This document shows, piece by piece, positions 18,323 through 26,909 of a stretch of 64,000 nt of DNA. The translations under genes were made by a program, and so were the position numbers. Within the stretch, counting starts at the first letter, position 1; each line of letters starts with the position of its first letter. Where the stretch lies: assembly GCF_000286835.2 (NCBI RefSeq), contig NZ_AJYD02000038.1, positions 1,593,063 to 1,657,062 on the forward strand, in the 5' to 3' direction. Origin of the DNA: Enterovibrio norvegicus FF-33 (GTDB lineage: Bacteria; Pseudomonadota; Gammaproteobacteria; Enterobacterales; Vibrionaceae). The notes below the pieces were generated by a model. It made no database searches. It saw nothing but the letters and a program-made list of their open reading frames with translations, and was not told the origin of the DNA.

Positions 18323-19407
18323 CAGTTGGCGTCCCCTTCCATCAAGACATTGACGGGCTGCTTCGCGCGCAGTTTATTCACACCTGCAGACACCACTTTT
18401 TCACCCTTTGACAACCCATCTACCACTAAGACTCCCGTTGGTGTTAGCGCCCCCACGGTGACGTGTCGTTTTTCGACACGGTTGTCTTCACCCACTACCC
18501 ACACAAACTTATTATCGCGGTTTAATCCATCGCCATCTTCATTGAAAAGCGTTTCCAGTGGGACTTCGAGAATGTTTGCCCGCTCTTTAACTAAGCCATT
18601 TTCTTTAACCACGACTTCGACGGTCATACCATCCAAAATGAACTTGTCTTCTGGCATTGGCATGGTCAAAGTCACCATGAAAGAACCTGTGGTGGGGTCA
18701 GGCTCAGCCGTAAACTCCTTAACCTTTGAGGTATATGTCTTTCCATCGTCCGTTTGCACACTTGGGTTAATCTCGCGAGAATTTTCTTCACGGGTTCGAT
18801 CACCATGTCGAGTGAACATGACATCTGGAACTTGGAGACGCACATCCACTTGCGTGGCGTCATGGATATTCAGGATGGTTTGCCCAATGGCTACGTTCTC
18901 AAATTGCTCCACGGGAACACGGCTCACGACACCATCAACCGGTGCTTTTAGCGACGTGTAAGACAACTTAAGCTTTGCGATGTCCAGTTCGGCTTTTGCA
19001 ATCTGACGTTGAGCTGCCAACTCATCAAACTGAGATTTAGCTAGCGAGCCTTTCTCGACAAGCGGTTTCGAGCGACGATACTGGCTGTCTGCAACATTGA
19101 ACTTAGCCTGCGCATTGTCTGCCGCCAGTTTGTAATTGATTGGGTCGATAGTCGCGAGTACGGTACCCTTTGTGACTAACTCGCCAGGCTTAAAAAAGAT
19201 CTTATCTACCTCTCCGGCTACCAAAAATGACAATGCTGCTTTATCAGCCGCTGAAGCGATGGCTGGGAAGTGCAACTTACTTTCTGAATCATTCTCACCA
19301 ACCTCGAGCACTTCCACATTTTGGACAGGGACTTGTGAAGAAATTGGCGGCTCCGTGCACGCTGCTAAAACGAAGAGCGCGATGAGTGGCAGTGCTGCAT
19401 ATTTCAC
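18322..19407 (-). CDS. RND periplasmic adaptor lipoprotein (second of two)
   Basis: Membrane fusion proteins bridge the pump and the outer-membrane channel. The GTG at 19407 gives a clean lipoprotein leader (KYAALPLIALFVLAAC), with AGGA six bases upstream. A longer frame to 19500 would put 31 hydrophilic residues before the leader, so I prefer 19407 (361 residues). The core shows the lipoyl half-motif SFLVAGEVDKIFFKPGELVTKGTVLATIDP, a helical hairpin (AQAKFNVADSQYRRSKPLVEKGSLAKSQFDELAAQ), the second lipoyl half TSLKAPVDGVVSRV and a beta-barrel. It overlaps the pump start by one base and follows another adaptor gene by 68 bases. Confidence 0.87.
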   Translation of the reverse strand: MKYAALPLIALFVLAACTEPPISSQVPVQNVEVLEVGENDSESKLHFPAIASAADKAALSFLVAGEVDKIFFKPGELVTKGTVLATIDPINYKLAADNAQAKFNVADSQYRRSKPLVEKGSLAKSQFDELAAQRQIAKAELDIAKLKLSYTSLKAPVDGVVSRVPVEQFENVAIGQTILNIHDATQVDVRLQVPDVMFTRHGDRTREENSREINPSVQTDDGKTYTSKVKEFTAEPDPTTGSFMVTLTMPMPEDKFILDGMTVEVVVKENGLVKERANILEVPLETLFNEDGDGLNRDNKFVWVVGEDNRVEKRHVTVGALTPTGVLVVDGLSKGEKVVSAGVNKLRAKQPVNVLMEGDAN

Positions 19408-19475
19408 TGGTGTTCCTATAAAATGGATGCTGTAGGAAGACGAGTCATGTTTTTCTTTATATTTGTTTTCCATTA

Positions 19476-20510
19476 TTACAGCCCTCTTTCCTTCACCCAT
19501 GGATAGACAACCATGCCATTTTTTAGGCTTTGAATACCGTTGACTACGATGACATCACCGTCAGATAGCCCGCTTTCAAGCACATCGCCATTAAGCACGA
19601 TAGGGACGTTGTTCACCTTGCCCCCTTCTCCAACACGCCACACGGAAGTTAGCCCTTCATTAATATCAATCGCACTTGAAGGCAACGTATTCTGAGCACT
19701 GCCGGGAAAATTTGTCGACACTTCGGCAGCCATACCTGGCAACACATTGACACCTTGGGGTCGAGGCAAAGACACGGTAATTCGATAAGACGCTGTCGTG
19801 GTATCTGCCTCAGTATCTACTTCTTTAAATTCGGCAGGGAAAGTCTGATCGGGGTATGCGTCAAAAGATACCGAGGGAGAGTGGCTATTGGCTTCTCCTC
19901 CAGAAGAGAAAAAATTGAATAGCCTTTCTGGTAATTGAAAACTGACATTGATCACTTCGTTAGTTTGAATATGCATGACAGGTTCCATCGCATTCACAAA
20001 CTCAAACTTTTCTTTCACTCTTAACGACACCGTGCCACCGTAAGGCGCTCTCAATGTTGTGTAGTTGAAATTGGATTGGGCTAACTCTAAGCTAGCTTTG
20101 GCTTCATTCAGTGACGAGACCGCTTTATCAAAATCCTGCGCAGAAATAAAATTGGTTTTCTTCAGCTTTACCGCGCGTTGATATTGAACAGTGGCTAATT
20201 GATGAATAGATTTCGCTTTTTCTAACAACAATAAGTATTCAGCTTTGTCGAGTTCCGCCAGTACGCTTCCTTCGACAACCTCCTCTCCTGAAAACACCGG
20301 CATGGCAATGATTTTGCCTTCTACTCGAAAAGCTAACACGGCCTGATCATCGGCCTCAACGGTTCCTGGAAAAGCTCGCTCAACGTTGCTTTCTCCAATC
20401 GAGACGGTCATTAATTTTGCGGGACGTGCTTCAGGTTCGGGGATTGAAACTTCTTCACTGCAACCACTTAAATAAAAACAACACGCAAAAATAAGCGTTA
20501 CTTTCATCAT
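19476..20510 (-). CDS. RND periplasmic adaptor lipoprotein (first of two)
   Basis: The first gene of the pump operon encodes another membrane fusion protein of 344 residues. The leader ends at YLSGC. Lipoyl halves are FRVEGKIIAMPVFSGEEVVEGSVLAELD and TTLRAPYGGTVSLRV, with a hairpin containing KTNFISAQDFDKA between them. The ATG at 20510 is preceded by a strong AAGGAGAG. It is clearly divergent from the second adaptor, so this is not a recent duplication. Two adaptors with one pump is the layout of the Vibrio VexIJK/VmeGHI type of system, where the adaptors may form mixed hexamers. That link is from memory of gene order, not a search. Confidence 0.87.
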   Translation of the reverse strand: MMKVTLIFACCFYLSGCSEEVSIPEPEARPAKLMTVSIGESNVERAFPGTVEADDQAVLAFRVEGKIIAMPVFSGEEVVEGSVLAELDKAEYLLLLEKAKSIHQLATVQYQRAVKLKKTNFISAQDFDKAVSSLNEAKASLELAQSNFNYTTLRAPYGGTVSLRVKEKFEFVNAMEPVMHIQTNEVINVSFQLPERLFNFFSSGGEANSHSPSVSFDAYPDQTFPAEFKEVDTEADTTTASYRITVSLPRPQGVNVLPGMAAEVSTNFPGSAQNTLPSSAIDINEGLTSVWRVGEGGKVNNVPIVLNGDVLESGLSDGDVIVVNGIQSLKNGMVVYPWVKERGL

Positions 20511-20695
20511 AACTCTCCTTGTCAGAACAATTTTATCGAGAGGATTTGAAAACGTACGAGTAGCGCAGTAGCACTTGAAAACCCTAAAGATAGAGTACTC
20601 GAAGAAAGGATAGAATTAGTCAGATATGGTCATTTTCTTATATATCAAACAAATAACTGCATAAATTGGACAAGGTCACTCTATGTGGTTAGAGA

Positions 20696-23600
20696 TTACG
20701 TAATATTCGTTCCATTTGATTCCGAACAAATCGTTTCAACTTCACGGGTGATCGTACCCGTGCTCTGATCCAATTCAGGAAGAAATTGTTGCAGGTCTTC
20801 GATAGATTCACCGGGCATTTTCTCTATGCGTAAACACAAGTCTGCCAAACCATCCGCACCAATCATTGATGCTGCGCCTTTCATACGATGCGCGATTTTT
20901 TTCGCAGCAGCAACGTCGCCACTGTCGAGTGTTTGCTGAAAAGCGTCAATATCTGCTTGCTGTGCCGACACATACTTCCCAAGAATATGATGAAGCAGCT
21001 CCTCGCTGTCCCCAACCTGATCGCGAATACGCTCTAGGTCCAGACTAGGATGCGGAGCAGCCATGTTTGACGATGACAGAGAGGATGAAATGTCTGGGTG
21101 TGACGTTTCCTGAGAAGTACGCTTGTTATGATTGTTCACGGCGTCATTGAGGCTAAGGGTCGACGTATAATCATCTTCCAAAGTACTCGATACATATTTA
21201 CTGCTGACATATAACAGCATCAAATTGACCAATTGTTCTTTAGTAAATGGTTTTGCTAGGTGAGCGTTCATCCCTGCATCAATACAACGTTCTGAATCTC
21301 CCGACAACGCATTCGCTGTTACCGCTATGATTGGCGTATCAGTATCAAACTCACGAATTTTATTGGTTGCTTCAAACCCATCCATCTGTGGCATCTGGCA
21401 ATCCATCAGTATCAGGTCATAAGGCGTATCGGTGTGCATTTCCAATGCCTTAAGACCATCTTCTGCGAGCGAAGGGTTACACCCTAAGCTATTAAGAATT
21501 AACATCATCAAATCTTGATTCACTAAGTGATCTTCTGCCACCAGCACGTTTAACCCTTCAAATCTCACAAATTCCGGCGATTTGACTTCAACAGTCGGCA
21601 GTGGTTCGTCTATCGCCAAGGAATGGAACAATGTATCGGGGTTCACAGGGTTAATCAGACACGGTAAGCCCAACTCATCAATGACGCCATCGTGGCTGAT
21701 CATAATCGAATTTGCCGCCATGTTGATGACGGGACGCATCTCTCCCATGACGCTATCATCGATGAAAAGCAATGTTGTCTCCGTGATGGATTCATTGGGC
21801 GTTTTACCCGGCGTAAATTCCGACACATCCATACCAACACTAGACAGATAGGTGTTAAAGACCGTGAATAGCTGGGCGTCGTTAGTTGCAATGACAGCAT
21901 TAAGGTTGCGAATATCATCAGGAAGATGCATACCACTAAACAACGTGTCGTTCATGTCTTCTACACTTTTCAGCGGTATATCGACAGTGAAGGCCGTCCC
22001 CATACTTTCTTTACTCTCCACGGTCAGGGTGCCATGCATAAGTTCAGTGAGTTTCAGACAAACGGGTAAGCCAAGTCCTGTGCCTTGATAAGATCGCGAA
22101 TAGGAACTGTCAACTTGCGTGAAATTATCAAAAATTGCCTGCTGGTTTTTTTCTGGAATGCCGATACCTGTATCTTTGACTGTCAAACGAACCATCGCCT
22201 TTCCATCAACGACAATCTGACTGATGTGAACCATGACAGAGCCTTTCTTGGTGAATTTAACGGCATTACCCACCAAGTTAAGAATGATTTGGGTGTAGCG
22301 AACAGGATCCAAAATCAACCAACGAGGAAGATCTGGCTCAATCAAGCAATGAAGGCGAAGGCTTTTTTCTACCGCGCGAGCGTGAAACACAACCAAAGCA
22401 TCATGCACCAGATCAACCAATTCCGTTTCCTGCTCGATAAGCTGCATTTTGCCCGCCTCGATTTTGGTCAGATCGAGTACATCGTTAATGATATTTAGCA
22501 AGGCATTAGATGAATGAGCGAGCGTATCAACAAAATAGGATTGTTGTTGGTTGAGTGGCGTATCTTTGAGCAGGTTAGACATGCCGACAATGCCATTCAT
22601 CGGCGTTCTTATCTCATGGCTCATCATGGCGAGGAAGTTGGTTTTAGCTTCGTTGGCGCGTTCCGCTTCTTCTTTCGCGCTCAACATTTCTTCGGATATC
22701 AAATCATTAAGTTTCTTTTGGCGCACAAAGTTGACCATCGCACTCAGGCTCGACAATACCGGCTCTAGCCAAGAAAGTAGATCATCATCGTAGCTCGTCG
22801 ATTCATCAAATAGGCAAACCACACCAACTAATTGATTCGATAAAAATAAAGGCATGCATAATGAATTGATAATGAGCTTATTGTTGTTGGTAGTCAGCCC
22901 TGCGACTTGCAGGCTCTTATCCCCTTTTGTTGTTTCAATTACCTTGGTGACAACACTCTTAACAAATTCCTCAGACACATAGCCATTAGCAACAAGGCGA
23001 GTTTGTGCCAAAGGACGATAGTTGTCTTTCTCGTTGTAATCGACCTCTACAATCAAGCCGTGGTTACTTTCCCCGATCCGGAGTAGTATTTTCAGTACTT
23101 CTTTAAAGCTGTTGTGGTAATCATCGCTGACAAGAAACTTATCTTGAAGAGTTTTCACTGCGGAAAAAAGTTCAGCACCTTTAGACACTTTTATTTTGTC
23201 GAGATGTTGCTCTGTAATGTCTCGAATAATGGCAACTTGAAGTTGTGCATCATTAACTTCAATTTTCGTCGAGCGAACTTGAACAATGACTTTGTCATGA
23301 GATCGCACAAGCTCGTAATTTAAATTCTTAGTGTTAAAGCCATACAAAGCTTGCGAGAAATAAGCGCGTGAATCAGGGACCACTTTTGCAATAATGTCGG
23401 TGAGCGACGTTTTTTCTAATGGGATATCGTCCAGCTCAAACATCCGCTTTGCGGCCTCATTGAGTGTCGTCACTTTGTGGTCTTCCCCGAGCACCAGCAA
23501 CCCATCTTTGTAGCTGTGAATGATGGTATTGAGGTAATTTTTACTGGATTCAATTTCTTTAATCGCGCGCGCATATTTCCATATCAAAAACATGATCATC

Positions 23601-24067
23601 AAATCGAGCAAAAATATCTGCGCAATACCCGATACGATCTCTGATGTCAGCGTGTTTTCAATGGGTCTTGGGTCTTCATAGATAATGAGCTCGCCAACTG
23701 GTCTGGGTTTATCAAGCTCCGAGTATGTAATCGGAAAGCGATGAAGGCGGAACTCGTTATCAAATCGTCCATCTTTGGGGGGCGTGATATGGCGGAAACT
23801 ATCATCGTTCGCAACCACCTCAATGCGATACACGAATCGAGAGAGCGCCTCGCTCTCTAAGTCCTTGACGACGGTCTCAAAATCAAAGTTCCAAAGTTGA
23901 TTGGGTAAACGATAAGACAAGCGTGTAGCGATAGACGCAATTTCATACTCTAGTTCACCATGAAGTCTGTCATGGGTTTTCACATAGTTGAACGCACCAA
24001 ACATACTGAGTATCAACGTGCCACATATCAGCAAAATCACAGCAAGTTTTGTTCGCATCATCAACAT
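20696..24067 (-). CDS. Hybrid sensor histidine kinase with PAS, GAF-like, REC and HPt domains
   Basis: This 1123-residue membrane sensor feeds a phosphorelay. Two membrane helices (about 8-28 and 147-165) enclose a periplasmic sensor, followed by a PAS domain (about 175-285) and a GAF-like region (about 310-450). HisKA has [12 protein letters not shown] with phospho-acceptor His484. The ATPase domain has [17 protein letters not shown] and GTGLGLPV. A degenerate receiver follows (about 720-820). A true receiver (about 838-955) has Asp889 in [13 protein letters not shown] and Lys939 in LAKP, and a C-terminal HPt domain has [10 protein letters not shown] with His1060. Its start lies 4 bases after the EAL-HDOD gene, so the two are co-transcribed. 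A 185-base gap separates it from the downstream pump operon. Confidence 0.93.
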   Translation of the reverse strand: MLMMRTKLAVILLICGTLILSMFGAFNYVKTHDRLHGELEYEIASIATRLSYRLPNQLWNFDFETVVKDLESEALSRFVYRIEVVANDDSFRHITPPKDGRFDNEFRLHRFPITYSELDKPRPVGELIIYEDPRPIENTLTSEIVSGIAQIFLLDLMIMFLIWKYARAIKEIESSKNYLNTIIHSYKDGLLVLGEDHKVTTLNEAAKRMFELDDIPLEKTSLTDIIAKVVPDSRAYFSQALYGFNTKNLNYELVRSHDKVIVQVRSTKIEVNDAQLQVAIIRDITEQHLDKIKVSKGAELFSAVKTLQDKFLVSDDYHNSFKEVLKILLRIGESNHGLIVEVDYNEKDNYRPLAQTRLVANGYVSEEFVKSVVTKVIETTKGDKSLQVAGLTTNNNKLIINSLCMPLFLSNQLVGVVCLFDESTSYDDDLLSWLEPVLSSLSAMVNFVRQKKLNDLISEEMLSAKEEAERANEAKTNFLAMMSHEIRTPMNGIVGMSNLLKDTPLNQQQSYFVDTLAHSSNALLNIINDVLDLTKIEAGKMQLIEQETELVDLVHDALVVFHARAVEKSLRLHCLIEPDLPRWLILDPVRYTQIILNLVGNAVKFTKKGSVMVHISQIVVDGKAMVRLTVKDTGIGIPEKNQQAIFDNFTQVDSSYSRSYQGTGLGLPVCLKLTELMHGTLTVESKESMGTAFTVDIPLKSVEDMNDTLFSGMHLPDDIRNLNAVIATNDAQLFTVFNTYLSSVGMDVSEFTPGKTPNESITETTLLFIDDSVMGEMRPVINMAANSIMISHDGVIDELGLPCLINPVNPDTLFHSLAIDEPLPTVEVKSPEFVRFEGLNVLVAEDHLVNQDLMMLILNSLGCNPSLAEDGLKALEMHTDTPYDLILMDCQMPQMDGFEATNKIREFDTDTPIIAVTANALSGDSERCIDAGMNAHLAKPFTKEQLVNLMLLYVSSKYVSSTLEDDYTSTLSLNDAVNNHNKRTSQETSHPDISSSLSSSNMAAPHPSLDLERIRDQVGDSEELLHHILGKYVSAQQADIDAFQQTLDSGDVAAAKKIAHRMKGAASMIGADGLADLCLRIEKMPGESIEDLQQFLPELDQSTGTITREVETICSESNGTNIT

Positions 24068-24071
24068 AGGG

Positions 24072-25280
24072 CTAAACCTGCATGCTAGAAGTGATATCCG
24101 AAGTACTATCTCGCGCCTGCTCGTACTCTTTTAACACCGCTTTATCATTAAGCTTGAGTTGATTACACCAATGCAATAAACCATTCCAGTTCGCATGTTC
24201 AATGTCGTGACACAATGAAAGTAAGTGTCCATATACACCCGATCTGGCAACCAAAGCGCGCTTCACATCGGGAGAAAGATCGAGCAACCCAATAATGTCG
24301 GCCATTGGCTTACTCAACATCACGTCTAGCATTGAGAAAGCGCCAACAATGAACCCTTCATCCTGATTAAATTGCTCAGAATCGAGCGTCAATGACGAAA
24401 GAAACGTCGCGCGGGTAAGAGACACACTTTGGAGTTGGGCTGCATGTTGGTGGTTCAAATTAGACATGATCAGCAATGACACTAGACGCCTTAGAGATTG
24501 CACACCTAAATACACCACCGCCTGACGTGGATTAGAAATTTTGTTTTTCTTGGTTTTTGCCAAAATGTTTGCGCTGGCTATCACCTTGTAAAGCAAAGAA
24601 ACATCTTTGGAAATAATTTTGGTGAGGGTGTCGATATCATCAGGAGTACGATTGATGATGATACAAACGTCCAGCAACGACATCACTGACGGGGCAACAT
24701 CATCAGTACGAACAACCTGAGGTTTTTCAAAAAAGTAGCCTTGAAACAACGCAAATCCATAGCCTTGCGCTGCAGCTAACTCTTCTTGTGTCTCCACTTT
24801 TCTTGCCAAAAACACTTGTTGTGAAAACTGTGTAATGGTTTCTTCCCAATCTGCTGGATTGCTGCGTTCCATACTGATGCTAAAAATATCGACCAATTCA
24901 AGATGCCTGCGCCATTCATTATCCATGGCCTTACTATCCATCAAGATACGGTATCCTTCAGTACGATAGCTTCTCAGCTTACTAACGAGCTCTTGAGAAG
25001 GTAAGCAATCATCCGTCACCGAAATGATCAAATGCTGTGACGGCATCGCCAATGGGATCTCATTCAGTAACGAGGACTCCCCGAAACTGACAATATAGCG
25101 AATGTCAGTGTTACGATTGGCACTGGATAGAAAATTGGCACTCAATATACGCGATGTCGCCGTGTCTTCATCGACAGACGGAAATTTGTTTTCCAATCCC
25201 TCACGGAATAGCAATTCGCTACCCCAATGGTGCAGTTCATTGTCAAAGATTGGTTGGCATGAGAAAAACACTTCGGCCAC
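24072..25280 (-). CDS. EAL-HDOD signalling protein with degenerate EAL domain
   Basis: The 402-residue product has a YuxH-like layout: an N-terminal EAL-like barrel (1-190) and a C-terminal HDOD domain (about 195-390; [20 protein letters not shown] and [16 protein letters not shown]). The EAL motif reads SELLFR. The DDFG metal-binding segment is absent ([10 protein letters not shown] at that place) and the distal EGVE is replaced by RKVETQEE, so c-di-GMP hydrolysis is unlikely. Such proteins generally act as c-di-GMP binders or protein scaffolds. It starts at GTG 25280 with AGGATGG upstream. It is the first gene of a two-gene unit with the hybrid kinase, which suggests that it modulates that phosphorelay. 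Confidence 0.87.
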   Translation of the reverse strand: MAEVFFSCQPIFDNELHHWGSELLFREGLENKFPSVDEDTATSRILSANFLSSANRNTDIRYIVSFGESSLLNEIPLAMPSQHLIISVTDDCLPSQELVSKLRSYRTEGYRILMDSKAMDNEWRRHLELVDIFSISMERSNPADWEETITQFSQQVFLARKVETQEELAAAQGYGFALFQGYFFEKPQVVRTDDVAPSVMSLLDVCIIINRTPDDIDTLTKIISKDVSLLYKVIASANILAKTKKNKISNPRQAVVYLGVQSLRRLVSLLIMSNLNHQHAAQLQSVSLTRATFLSSLTLDSEQFNQDEGFIVGAFSMLDVMLSKPMADIIGLLDLSPDVKRALVARSGVYGHLLSLCHDIEHANWNGLLHWCNQLKLNDKAVLKEYEQARDSTSDITSSMQV

Positions 25281-25412
25281 GCAGTCGCCATCCTATTTAT
25301 GAGACATGTAATTAAAATTTAGACCAAATGCCGTATATTTCCTTTTTTTTCCGTTAAATAGACGAAACTCTTGTTCAACATCACGCGTCTTGGGCCCACG
25401 AATGACAAAAAC

Positions 25413-25441
25413 AAAAAAAGAAGCCAAGAGGCTTCTTTTTT
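25413..25441. terminator. Bidirectional terminator between the PhzF and EAL-HDOD genes
   Basis: GAAGCC-AAGA-GGCTTC is flanked by an A-run on the left and a T-run on the right. On the minus strand it ends the PhzF gene, 28 bases past its stop codon. Confidence 0.88.
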
Positions 25442-25468
25442 ATTTATAACTTTCAATAGGTTTGCTGT

Positions 25469-26356
25469 TTACTCAGTGGCTTCTTCAATGCGGAAAGGGA
25501 TCCGCTGAGGTTTGTCACTGAAACCTCCAACACTCACTTGAGTGATGTCATCACCATCAGGCTCAACACTGGCCCAAATTAATGAGCGTCGGTTCAAGTT
25601 TTCGCCTTGCTCAAACAAATAGCGATACTTACCACCACCTTGATAAACATGCAGATAAGACGCTAGCGCACCCGCAGCACTTCCGGTTGCTGATTCTTCA
25701 TTAATACCAAGTAGCGGGGCAAAGTTACGACAGCGTGCTGAAATATCGGATTCTGCAGGCGTCAGTGAAAACACGTGTACAGCCCCTGTCTTGGTTGCCT
25801 TGTTAAATTTCTTAATGGCTGCAAAATCGGGCGAAACCTTGTTCAATACCGCTTCGTCGGTTACCGGGACAATGATATCGAACAAGCCAGTAGATACCGC
25901 TTTTACCGGTAATCCGGTTGCAAGTATGTCTTCAACGGTTAAGCCGAGCATTGATGCTAGTTCATCAGCAGCAAACTCTTTACCAAATTTAGGCAAGGTT
26001 TGCTCCATGGAGATGCGTCCTTCAGGAGAGACGGATACCCCTAACACCCCTGCGCCAGTTTCTTGCTTGTAGTCACCAGCCTCTATTTTCCCATTTTTAA
26101 ACAGAGTAGAAAACGTACCGACCGTAGCGTGACCACAAAACTCGACTTCATTTGTTGGTGTGAAAAAACGCACACGAAAATCTGCTTTTTTCGAAGGGGA
26201 GACAAACGCGGTTTCAGAATGGCCAAGTTCTTTGGCGATAGACTGCATTTGTTTGGCGGTGAGATGAGCGCTGTTGAGAACAACGCCCGCTGGATTGCCG
26301 CCTTTATTGTCAGCAACAAAGGCATTAACCACATAGACTTCAATAAATTCTGACAT
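25469..26356 (-). CDS. PhzF-family isomerase/epimerase-like protein
   Basis: PhzF-fold proteins have two diaminopimelate-epimerase-like halves. The 295-residue product shows VNAFVADNKGGNPAGVVL, the segment ELGHSETAFV with the catalytic Glu of the family, RFFTPTNEVEFCGHATVG and ESATGSAAGALASYL near the end, so it is probably catalytically competent. The true substrate cannot be told from the sequence, and no phenazine genes are nearby. The gene is monocistronic between two terminators. The 267 bases upstream (26357-26623) hold no gene I accept. Confidence 0.88.
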   Translation of the reverse strand: MSEFIEVYVVNAFVADNKGGNPAGVVLNSAHLTAKQMQSIAKELGHSETAFVSPSKKADFRVRFFTPTNEVEFCGHATVGTFSTLFKNGKIEAGDYKQETGAGVLGVSVSPEGRISMEQTLPKFGKEFAADELASMLGLTVEDILATGLPVKAVSTGLFDIIVPVTDEAVLNKVSPDFAAIKKFNKATKTGAVHVFSLTPAESDISARCRNFAPLLGINEESATGSAAGALASYLHVYQGGGKYRYLFEQGENLNRRSLIWASVEPDGDDITQVSVGGFSDKPQRIPFRIEEATE

Positions 26357-26623
26357 CGCTACCTTCCTTGTTTTTTATTATTCTCTGTCGGTCATGTGAC
26401 CTGTTTCGAAATAACAGGTACAAAACACATTTAGGTATATTTGTTACAGTGTTACAAAAAAGCGAAAAACACAAGAAATTGATGTTTTTTCAGGGTATGC
26501 GCGACCTTGTCGTCACGAAAATTGCCTTAACCACGCTAAGAATGCTGTTGAGGCGTCATTTGCTTGCTAGATGTTAGGTATTTTCCTTAGAATATGTCCC
26601 ACATTGGCTAGGAGTGTTAAACA

Positions 26624-26797
26624 ATGATCGATTTAGAAAACATGATGAAAGGCGCACCTGAGCGCGAACCCGATCTTCCTTTGCCTTCTTTAGAAGATCA
26701 AAAGCGTATCGTCGCGGAGCTTAAAGCATTAGAAGAGAAAGGCGAACTCACGCCTGAGGTTATGGAAAAGTACTTCGGCGGTAAATCAACGCATTAA
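26624..26797 (+). CDS. Small acidic conserved-looking protein of 57 residues
   Basis: An ATG at 26624 with a good AGGAG at 26610-26614 opens a 57-codon frame. The product starts MIDLENMMKGAPEREPDLP and ends MEKYFGGKSTH. It is highly charged with a predicted helix in the middle (DQKRIVAELKALEEKG) and has no signal peptide or membrane segment. Codon use matches the surrounding genes, and the frame is followed by a shared terminator at 26883. I do not recognise a function. It may be a cytoplasmic partner or regulator. Confidence 0.65.
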   Translation: MIDLENMMKGAPEREPDLPLPSLEDQKRIVAELKALEEKGELTPEVMEKYFGGKSTH

Positions 26798-26882
26798 TGA
26801 TGATTTGAACACTTACCGCGAACGGTTGCGGAGTTTGTCAATTCAATGGCATATGACTCCGCTATTAAGCGGTTAAATTGTC

Positions 26883-26909
26883 AAAAAAACGCGCCTAAAG
26901 CGCGTTTTT
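26883..26909. terminator. Bidirectional terminator between the small gene and the M16 peptidase gene
   Basis: ACGCGC-CTAAA-GCGCGT is flanked by A-run and T-run. It can end the 57-residue gene on the plus strand and the peptidase gene on the minus strand. Confidence 0.88.

Noticed and set aside
26368..26577. 69-codon plus-strand frame upstream of the 57-residue gene
   Set aside because: Low-complexity, no ribosome-binding site, and it covers the divergent promoter region of the PhzF gene.
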